Shown one piece after another: positions 55,716 through 64,000 of a DNA stretch of 64,000 bases. The position numbers were made by a program, and so were the translations under genes. Origin of the DNA: Haplomitrium mnioides. Lineage: Eukaryota > Marchantiophyta > Haplomitriopsida > Calobryales. Each line of letters starts with the position of its first letter. The stretch's first letter is position 1. The DNA is taken from the NCBI GenBank assembly GCA_049999725.1, contig JBNGIS010000002.1:353789-417788 (forward strand), written 5' to 3'. The notes below the pieces were generated by a model, which was not told the DNA's origin, ran no database searches, and was given only the letters and a program-made list of their open reading frames with translations.

Positions 55716-56224
55716 TTTTGGCTACTTGTGTATGGTATTTGTCAACTCAAGTGCCTACCTGAAGTGGATAAAGAAATTTTAAGTTCAATATTGATTCCTC
55801 TCAAGGCATATTCTGAAATCAAATGATCTCAAAAGGAAGAAAGAGAAGTGGATACCGAGAAAGTGGACAATAAGAGACAACATAAGTGAGAATTGCTACA
55901 AGTTCTTTACAGATTCTGATATTCAATAGTGGAATGACTTTTTTCTTGCCCAACAAGAGATTGTGGCTTACATCCTTGGAAAAAAAAAGACGACAACTCG
56001 AAGCACTATTTACCTTTCTACCTTCACAACAGTCAAACACTTATAATGATTTTCAAAATGTTTGTCCAGATTCTTAGCTTCAAGCTCCACAAACATAAGA
56101 AGATACTCCAATACAACAAATACTTTCTACACGTCAAGCAATCTATGATGGAGCATCTAGGCCGCGAGAAGAGACCATTTCGCACAATACTCGATACGAG
56201 TATAAATTTGGCAATCTACATGAT

Positions 56225-56701
56225 TTGAAAGCTAGAATGTTTATTTGTGTTGTTGCGTCTCTCGATCCAAAGAGCAGACGGTTTTGGGTTGCCAAAGTTC
56301 TCAAAGTTTTGTCATTTGATAAGGAAGATCCGCCAAACCCGAAACGAGTACGAGTTCAATGGTTTGCTTGTTTGGTTGAAGATGCATTTTTTGGTCAATA
56401 CTTCCTAGAGAAAATAGTAACAACAAAAGGGAAACGCAAATCCAAGTTACATATTGATATACTTGATTTGACACAAATCACGATTCTGTCGTTTGATTTT
56501 CTGCTCACCTAGAAAAACCAATTGAGGAAAACCACTCTTGCTACCATTAAAGCAAATCTATTTAAGTACGAAAGACAAAAAGCCCTCAATCTTGAAATGT
56601 TTCAAAGAGATTCAATCAGTGTCATAAACACTAAGACAGATCAAGCAAAGCTTGATGAATCTTCTGAAGATGAATCCAAAGAAATCAAGACCATCGACTA
56701 A
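56225..56701 (+). pseudogene. C-terminal domain of the DUF7869-like protein
   Basis: The frame 56225-56512 reads KARMFICVVASLDPKSRRFW, VAKVLKVLSFDKEDPPNPKR, VRVQWFACLVEDAFFGQYFL. The pattern of a Trp-centred beta barrel with FW--KVL----V-VQWF recalls BAH/Tudor/chromo-type readers, but this is a weak impression. A Lys-rich tail and an acidic end (SSEDESKEIKTID) follow. It is also recognisable in copy 1 (4850-5321). Confidence 0.6.
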
Positions 56702-59340
56702 AGTCCTTCAATAATTTTGTTCTGTATTTTGTATTTGCAAATATGGTGTATCTTAAGATGATCATTTCCAAAAGTATTTGAAAATCTTTTTTAGCAACTT
56801 ATTGGATTTTTTTCCAACTTGAACTTGTGATCGTAAATCATTCTAAGTTGAATGTTGTTCTTTGTAAATGAAACTTTAACTCAAAGGTAATATTTTTATT
56901 TGCTTTGTAGAAATATTTTCATCTACAAAATATAAGTATTTTGCCTTCAATATTTAAGGTTATTATCTCACTGAAGCATCTGCCTAAATTGACTAAATTT
57001 TTTTTCTTTTTAAGACTTTGTTGTAAGAATTTAAATCTTTAGCGTTGTTTGACTTAGAAGAAGAGCTTTGTACCTATTTTTACTTTTAGATTTCGAATTA
57101 TAAATCAAAATCTTTTGCATGCATAGAGTTTGTTGCAAAAATAGAACGTTTAGAGTCTTTATCCTTCTGACAGCTGAAGATGTATTGTGTAGTCAAGATA
57201 AAATTTGTGTCCATGAAATGTGTTTGTTGTGAGTAATCAATACACAATTTGATCTCTTAGATATATGCATCATGAAGGGTCTGTGTAAAAGAACTCAAAG
57301 ACAAGATCCAAATGAATAAGAACTCATAGTGAACTCTAATAGAGCTCTTCAACCAAATACAACTTATTGACCAAGCTAAGATCAAGAGTGCAAGCAAAAG
57401 CCAAGCAACCAAAGAAACCAAGTGAATCAAGAGGAACTCTAGAATGACGAGTGAGGCAATGAAGATATTTTATTTACACAAGAGAAGAATGTGCTATCCT
57501 CTTTCTTCACTTAGAAGTCACTTCCAATTTCAACCCAAAAAGAAATCTGATCTTACTTCTCTAAAAGTAACTTTGAAGGAAAGTAATCTTATCCCACTTC
57601 ACTTAAACTAACTTAAAAGGTAAGTAACCTTAAAATGATTTCAACCCTAAAACTGACCCTCTACCACTTCCTTCACTCCTCTCTATTTTCTTATATATAG
57701 CACAACATCATGCTTATACAATTATAGTCTGCACTATTAAAGATAATATTCAGAGATCTTGTAAATAGGTGTCTTGAATGCCATGTCCTCTATAAGCTAT
57801 TCTAATTTTGTAATTTGTTTTTTTCTACATGTATATTCATTTTTGTAGCAATATTGCATGACTCATATCCATTCCTCTTTACATTGTATATACTTGGTTG
57901 TTTGTGAATTTCCCCATTAGTTCTATGTTCGTGTATAATCTTCTCATCATACGTCTACGTCAAGGTTTAAAATAGAAGACTAAACCACAAAAAAGAGTTT
58001 TCATTGTAGCTATGTGTTTTATTTACATGTTAATTCATTTTTTGTGTATTTTTTGAATTAGCAAGAGGAATGAAAGCATGGAACTAAAGTAGAAATAGAA
58101 GTCTACCTCTGCCATTTGTGACTTTTGTTATTTGTAATAAACTTGATGCCATCTTTTTGTGTGACTTCCAATATCAACTTAAGCTGCAACCACCTAATGA
58201 TCTTGTTAGACTCAATGTCTGAGGTGATTAGTTTTACATAAGTGTTAGTGGATTGTCATCTCCCTCTGGTTTGGTTATGTTCCTTCTTTTGTTCTAATTT
58301 TGGACATTACCTCATGATGTACTTTTGTAAATTTGTATGATAAGTCTTTTTTTGTTCCTTTCCTAACCCTCATTTTTATAGGTTCCTTGCCCACATCTCC
58401 TCTTTGTAGTTTGAATTCATGACACACCAAGCTTTGTTATTGCAAGCCTTTTTGCTCATAGCACTATTATTCATTTTTTTGTAGTTTTACTTCTTGGAGT
58501 CTTTTTTGTGATTGGTAGTATCATAATCCTCCTTCATTTTTTTAATAAATTGTTAATCTCTCCTTTTACCCATAGGTTTGTGCAATTAATTGATCTGTTC
58601 TTGTTGCCCAAAGCCTTTGAAACAAAAGTAAACCTAGCGCTACCCAACTTGCAGAAGATGACTCACCACATTGACAAATATATTGGTTGACCAGCGCCAC
58701 TTGAGGCCCCCAATCATGACACTATCATTAGCACAACCCTGAGCTTGGAATGCAGATCGTTATCACAAAATTCAATTGCTTCCTCAAACGAGATGCAAAG
58801 ACTACATATGAATCTCCCATCATGTATCTTTGAATACCCCATGATACCTAGATAGAATTAAGCAAAGTTGATCCGTGGATAGTTGTTACAAACTAGATCG
58901 ATCAATTCCTAGGATATTTTCTTAACTTGCTAAGTATACTGGTGTAAAATGAGAACTAGTGCAAGCTTTTTTTAGTAAGAGCCATCGCGAGTTTCCGTGA
59001 TATCTCTTGTTCGAAAATATTGGAATTTTAGCCAAGCTCATAAGGTCTCTTATATGTTTGTTCCCCTGAACTTGGAAGTCCCTCATGTGTGTTTCTAGCT
59101 TGCCTTGAAGATGAATGGTAGTACCAAACTCAAACCAAGTTTGTTACCCAAATGACTATCATGAGTTGAAGCCTGTTGTTGCCCAAAAGCGAGCACCAAC
59201 CCAAACACCTAATTCACAAACATTATCTCAAAAACATGTTAAATATTGCTTGTAGGGTTTAAGTTAGAACACCAAGCGTGGATTCCTTATGAGAAAAGAT
59301 GTGCTGGTTCTGGTATTAGAAGATCAACACAAATTAGGAA
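56702..59340. other. AT-rich region, no recognised gene
   Basis: A single weak array remnant (TTTTGCATGCATAGAG, about 57112-57128) lies downstream of the DUF7869-like gene, echoing the 5640-6400 array beyond copy 1. Nothing else is supported on either strand. Confidence 0.45.
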
Positions 59341-59520
59341 TTTCTTCAAGAATGTATCACTCAAAGAAAAGTACATCGAATTGTAGGGTCTCATGCATTG
59401 TATGTGCATGAGACTCAATTGTTTGTTATTATCTATTGTATGTCTGTAGATGTCATGGAATGTGTATGGACGATATAGTTGTGTAAGTGATGTGTATGCG
59501 CACAACAGTTGCTTTGTCTA
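59341..59520 (+). repeat. Dispersed short repeat, copy 1
   Basis: Matches 63481-63635: TTCTTCAAG, then GTAGGGTCTCATGCATTGTA (TGTGGGTCTTGTGCATTGTA in the other), then a GAGACTCAATTG (GAGACCCAATTG) block and a following match to GCACAACA (ACACAAAACA). Terminal structure is not clear. Confidence 0.6.
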
Positions 59521-59999
59521 ATTGAATCGTCCTCTTACCTTCTCCCACCTACCTTCTTGACTTCCATTAACATATCTGTTCTTATAACAACCACCAATTG
59601 AGTTGTTGTTTTTGGCTCATGAACTCCAAACTCTAAATTTCCCTAGATAATTATCACTCTCTGTTTCTTCCTATTGCTACTCCGGCAAAAGGCCATATCC
59701 AACTATTTCTTCTATTCTACCTCTATTCGCCCATGGCATTTATTAGGTGATATCCGAAGAACAAATTCCAAAACTCAAAAATATGACTCTGTTTGTGAAC
59801 CATGTATGAGGCATTCTTCCCTCCACCTCATTTCAATATCTAAAAGATATGCCCAATATTGTTCATATTTGCATCAAGTTTTCTTGCTCAACCCGTCTAC
59901 CTTATCTGAATTGCATGTTGATCATGCACTACTCTTGCTCATATGGCTTTCCAACCTGCACAATTGGCTCGCTATTCTTGTCTGAGGTTACAAGCCACA

Positions 60000-61450
60000 T
60001 AGTTGTCGACCATGTTGATGTCAACATACATATTAATTGCTTCCTGGCTCTTGTTACTGCTACTCGTGACTCTGAAGATGTTTTGCAAATCTAATTCCCT
60101 ACTACTCTCGATGGCAATGCCAAAAATTGGTACTTTTGTAAGGTCATTGTAGTTGCCACTTAGCCCAATTTAAAGAATACATTTTTTAATCCTTTCAGGC
60201 CTCCCAACCATTTTGACAAAGCTTGGCATGAATTTTTTTGTATTTGAATGTATGTCGACAAGTTTGTACAAGATTATAGTAGCATATTTAAAGTTGTTGC
60301 TAGTAAGAGAAGGTCTTCTCCAGCCAAAGACCATACCAACTTCTTCAATAAAGGTCTTTCTAATTCTATTTAGGATCATATCTTGCTTGAAGATCTGCAT
60401 ACATTAAAGCGTTCCATTCAATTGGCTACATCCTACAAAAGATGTTGCTACATTAGGATTGTCTTGCCTCCTCTTGTCCACTGCTTTTGAATCCTTCCAA
60501 ACTTCTTTGTTGTCTTATGCTTCTTTGTCGATAGGTTGTTTTTCCCATTCTACTTTTACTCCCATGACCCAACTTGTTCCAGCAAAATTGGAATCCTTAG
60601 TTGGTTCAAATTTCTATTTTGAAGCCAAGTTAGCTGAAGTGACATCAAAACTAGTTGATCAAATTTCCAATTGCAAGCTTCAAATGGTAAATTCATGTCA
60701 CACTTCTACTATGAATTCCTCTACTTCAAATGCTTAGTGTATGCTTTGTAGCATGCAATACTCACCGCTTGAAGCATGTCTATCTCTTGTATGGTGTGAT
60801 ATGTACTTCTTGTTGGATCATGCAAATAATGTATGTTGTATTTGGCACCAAATCAAGGTCGTTGCATCTCAATCAAACCTTGAGGTGAATCAAACAACAA
60901 TTCAGTAGACCCAACCAATGATCATTGTTCCCGCCTCTTCTTAATCAATTCAACCATCATATCAAGCTTTGATGCAGGTTTATTAGACATGATATCAACC
61001 ACATGAGAATCACTACCAATTCTAGCATATTCATGCTACTCTTGAGCAAAGTTCATACAATCACAACTAGAATCATCACATTGCTTATCATTGCCTTCAT
61101 CCTTGAACTCAAAAATATTATCAAGAACATAATCAGAGGTTATCTCAATGGTCTTTCCAACTATACCCTAATCAAGAACATAATTATCAGCCCAGGTACA
61201 ATCAATGCCAATCTCAATATCAACAACAAGTTAATTGCACTCCTTTGCCTCTTCAGATCACTTACTATGAGCTCCAGCAAAATCAGCTTCTAGTGGCCAA
61301 GCTAAACACGATATAACAAGTCATAAACTATATGCCACAAGTGCATATTGCTGCTGCTCCCTCTTCCACACTTGTTCTCACACTACTAGCAACCTCGCAC
61401 AATTCCAATGTTCAAAATTTACAACAAATCAAAGTCATTCCAATGAATTA
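60000..61450 (+). pseudogene. Ty3/gypsy Gag remnant, plus strand
   Basis: Several frames together give a Gag domain: FLALVTATRDSEDVLQI, FPTTLDGNAKNWYF, NPFRPPNHFDKAWHEFF, YVDKFVQDYSSIFKVVASKR, ILLEDLHTLKRSIQLATSYK. A Gln/Asn-rich stretch follows to about 61450. The pattern FPTTL-G-A--WY is typical of gypsy Gag. Stops and shifts are frequent. The RNase H and integrase pieces downstream are in the same orientation, so they probably belong to one decayed element. Confidence 0.6.
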
Positions 61451-61839
61451 GACTCTTTTTTCTAGAGCCTAATTGTCACTTTTGTTTTCCACTCCAATTT
61501 CAATTTCCGATCCTTTGCCTCCTCCTCCTCTTTTTTCACCTCTTGCTGCTATTGGTCTTCTTTTGATTATTACCCCTGATTTCATTCCCAACTCCCTTCT
61601 TTCCTATGTCTCTCTTCCTTTCCTTTCATCTCATCAATTAGTCTTCATTTTGTCATTATGGTTGACACTTCTTCTACTGCGACATGAGCTATGCTAGCCC
61701 AATTGCACACTAACAAAGAATGTAATATCTACTATACAAAGAAATAGATTAGCTTTGCTAGGAAAAATCATAGTGTCACAAAACATGATGCTCTCAAGAT
61801 GATATATGTTATCAAAATTTTAGACACTATCTTTTTGGT

Positions 61840-62060
61840 TGTAATATGTTTTAATAACAGATCATGATTGTTGGAAGTACATTATAAACAAGTCCAATTT
61901 GATTGGAAAATTAGCTTGTTGGATTTTACTTCTTCAAAAATTCAAATTCATGACTAAAGTTAGACGTAGGATCAAGCATGGTAATTGTGATATACTCTCC
62001 TAAGTCTCTAGCCATGACAATTCTGTTTGTTGGATGACAACTTTCTCGACTTGTAAGTTT
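61840..62060 (+). pseudogene. Gypsy RNase H end, plus strand
   Basis: YIINKSNLIGKLACWILLLQ, then KVRRRIKHGNCDILS, matches the end of gypsy RNase H (compare YMVNKSNLTERVARW and HHNADFFSRI in the other gypsy). The RT between Gag and this point is not recognisable and appears lost. Confidence 0.65.
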
Positions 62061-62309
62061 CTCATATATTTTCATTCACTACAAAAGATCTAGTGAATGA
62101 GCATCCGTTACTCCAATTGTTGGCCCATCCATGGCACCATCGTTTGATCCCCTTCATTACCTTTGAAATTCTCCCTCTCAATCTAAAGTTCGATTAAGTT
62201 TGATAATTCATTTGGTTCACGATACCCTACACTATTGTGTGCGGCCTCCTACATAAGGTTGGTGAAGATAGTATTCTTAGTTGTTGCACGACACCCTAGA
62301 GTTTTCAAG

Positions 62310-62494
62310 TTGTGCATGGTTTTCACACATTTTCTTGTGGAGGACATTTAGTTAGCAAACGATTGCTCTATAGATTCTATGTTCTAGATATTAGTGGTCG
62401 ACTGTTTCTTTTGATTTTCATAAATTCTCACGTGCATGTGATTCTTGTCAACAAACAAGTAGACCCACAAAGCAAAATGAGATGCTACTCATTC

Positions 62495-62500
<6 letters not shown>
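62310..62500 (+). pseudogene. Gypsy integrase zinc-binding region remnant
   Basis: The frame from 62312 reads HGFHTFSCGGHLVSKRLLYR, resembling the H--H part of the gypsy integrase zinc finger (H-x-G---GGH). It is interrupted by the CT repeat and gap just downstream. Confidence 0.5.
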
Positions 62501-62533
<33 letters not shown>

Positions 62534-62950
62534 NNNNNNNNNNNNNNNNNNNNNNNNNNNNNNNNNNNNNNNNNNNNNNNNNNNNNNNNNNNNNNNNNNN
62601 NNNNNNNNNNNNNNNNNNNNNNNNNNNNNNNNNNNNNNNNNNNNNNNNNNNNNNNNNNNNNNNNNNNNNNNNNNNNNNNNNNNNNNNNNNNNNNNNNNNN
62701 NNNNNNNNNNNNNNNNNNNNNNNNNNNNNNNNNNNNNNNNNNNNNNNNNNNNNNNNNNNNNNNNNNNNNNNNNNNNNNNNNNNNNNNNNNNNNNNNNNNN
62801 NNNNNNNNNNNNNNNNNNNNNNNNNNNNNNNNNNNNNNNNNNNNNNNNNNNNNNNNNNNNNNNNNNNNNNNNNNNNNNNNNNNNNNNNNNNNNNNNNNNN
62901 NNNNNNNNNNNNNNNNNNNNNNNNNNNNNNNNNCTCTCTCTCTCTCTCTC

Positions 62951-63012
<62 letters not shown>

Positions 63013-63040
63013 TTCCTCTACTCTCTCTCTCTCTCTCTCT
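62501..63040. repeat. CT microsatellite interrupted by an assembly gap
   Basis: TC repeats at 62501-62533 and 62934-63008 and again at 63021-63040 with TTCCTTCCTCTA interruptions, surrounding 400 N. The gap is probably a collapsed microsatellite. It divides the integrase region of the gypsy remnant. Confidence 0.95.
62534..62933. other. Assembly gap (400 N)
   Basis: Exactly 400 N within the CT repeat. The frames that run through the N are not evidence of coding. Confidence 0.98.
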
Positions 63041-63059
63041 TCCTTCCTCTACTCCTATA

Positions 63060-63870
63060 TTCTCATCAAATTTGGATATTCATTAGAGCTTCTTAGTTAT
63101 TGTGGAATGTATTTTCTCAACAAAATTATTATAGCCTTCACTTTGTTCTACTCTATTTGTTGTCGTACATTTACTCTATATTATCCTCGAGCTAATGGAA
63201 AAGTCAAATCTTCAAACAAGGTTTTGAAATACATCCTTACAAAGATAATTTTTACTCATTGTAGACCATTCCAAGTTTCAATTTCTATTTTAAAGTTTAT
63301 GAGTTGTTATGTCTTTTTGTGCATAAGTATTTAAGGCCTTGCATTCATATTGAAAGTTTATCTTTTGATGTTGTATAAAATAAAGAAGAGTTGAGATATT
63401 GCAAGTTTTTTAAAAAATATGGATTTTTGGTGAGCAAAGATCTGTTGGGTTTAAATATTGAAAAAGTCACAACATTGAGTTTCTTCAAGTCAAATTCAAG
63501 AAAAGCATTGTGGGTCTTGTGCATTGTATGTATATGAGACCCAATTGTCTGTTATTTTGTGTTGTGTGTTTTTATTTGTCATAAAATGCATGTGGACAAT
63601 GTAGCTGCATAAGCAATGTATATACACAAAACATCATTGTTCCGATTGGAGTGAGCATCTAGTTGTTGCACTTTGGGCCTACAGATCCATGATAAAATCA
63701 ACCACATATTATACTCATTTCCACCTTGTATATGGGCAAGAAGCCATCCTCCCTATTGAGATTCAAGTTTTCTCACTGAAATTTGCCATAGCCTACTACT
63801 TAAGTGAGATTGAGTTCTTACAATACACATTTGCTTTTCTAGAACAATTGAATGAGATCAAGTAAATGTG
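63060..63870 (+). pseudogene. Gypsy integrase core and C-terminal remnant, split by an insertion
   Basis: The frame around 63160-63230 reads CRTFTLYYPRANGKVKSSNK, the YHPQANGQ-type segment of integrase. After about 300 bp of unrelated sequence the integrase resumes at about 63640: HLVVALWAYRSMIKSTTYYT, LVYGQEAILPIEIQVFSLK, EIEFLQYTFAFLEQLNEIK. ALWAYR and VYGQEA-LPIE are hallmark gypsy integrase motifs. Confidence 0.75.
63481..63635 (+). repeat. Dispersed short repeat, copy 2, inside the integrase remnant
   Basis: Counterpart of 59341-59520. It sits within the roughly 300-bp stretch that splits the integrase frame, so it may be part of a small inserted element. Confidence 0.6.
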
Positions 63871-64000
63871 ACTACCTTACAATTCTTGATTTAGTTTTAG
63901 TTTTTTTTATGAGGTTTATGTGATTTGCACTCAAGTTCACTACACATTGGTTAGGTTCATACTAAGTGAAGGAAGTATATGCACATGGACATCTCAACTT

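Larger units (their letters stand above)
53478..56701 (+). pseudogene. DUF7869-like putative DDE transposase gene, copy 2
   Basis: From ATG 53478 (MAGDLKGKKRL) to TAA 56699-56701. An N-terminal exon carries decapeptide repeats (53685-53864). It is followed by DQDSVLEWYSLFHHITKHW and YFPNVKIPKRNRFVVCETCK (about 54300-54430), perhaps a metal-binding region. After an intron (about 54480-54960) comes the catalytic core, then C-terminal segments to 56701. Core motifs recall DUF7869 proteins of animals and algae, thought to be RNase H-fold transposase relatives. Stops at 55293 and 55326 and frameshifts elsewhere show decay. It is paired head-to-head with the ParB/methyltransferase gene. Confidence 0.7.

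Noticed and set aside
62312-63334. 340-codon frame with Leu-Ser repeats
   Set aside because: It runs through N and a CT microsatellite; only the short ends are integrase remnants.

Overview
This is eukaryotic, almost certainly land-plant, DNA that is dominated by transposable elements. It contains plant-type Ty1/copia and Ty3/gypsy retrotransposons (including a chromodomain-bearing chromovirus), intron-rich decayed genes, AT-rich spacers, CT microsatellites and two N gaps of exactly 400 bases. The style (nested LTR elements, much decayed sequence) suggests a large-genome plant such as a fern or gymnosperm, but the species cannot be told from the window. I found no intact host gene, tRNA or rRNA. 

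Left arm (1-11.5 kb): a broken copy (copy 1) of an unusual gene pair. It has a ParB-like/DNA-methyltransferase gene (1-1.6 kb) followed by a DUF7869-like putative DDE transposase gene (2.46-5.32 kb), with minisatellites in introns and downstream. Then come a chromovirus integrase/chromodomain remnant with a possible LTR (7.1-8.5 kb) and decayed spacer with short tandem repeats. 

Centre (11.5-44.9 kb): a large minus-strand Ty3/gypsy element (internal part 25.72-41.22 kb) flanked by two direct copies, A (11.55-25.72 kb) and B (41.22-44.87 kb), of a very long LTR-like sequence. That sequence carries decayed pieces of two host autophagy genes, ATG16 (WD40 blades) and NBR1 (PB1, ZZ and four-tryptophan domains). 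Within the gypsy, a 1,205-bp segment (three Gag zinc knuckles to the start of protease) is repeated four times in tandem. Later insertions are a full-length chromovirus (16843-22869, TSD TTAAT) and a solo-LTR-like insert (12649-14329, flanked by CCGG) in copy A, and a nearly intact Ty1/copia (33045-39160, TSD AGCTG) in the fourth tandem unit. 

Right arm (44.9-64 kb): a second copia fragment, then copy 2 of the unusual gene pair, which is much better preserved. A minus-strand ParB/methyltransferase gene (53049 to 48912) and a plus-strand DUF7869-like transposase gene (53478 to 56701) diverge from a shared 428-bp spacer. Introns, one exon and the outer flank carry minisatellites built on a palindromic core (ATGCGCGCAT-like). 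The clearest array has a 24-bp unit that is its own reverse complement and encodes the same octapeptide on both strands. The far right is a decayed plus-strand gypsy (gag, RNase H, integrase) cut by a CT microsatellite and an N gap. 

The most novel feature is the putative mobile element that pairs a DUF7869-type transposase, a ParB/beta-class DNA methyltransferase fusion, and palindromic minisatellites that could be sites for the ParB-like protein. All copies here are broken by stops and frameshifts, so the pairing and function are inferred.
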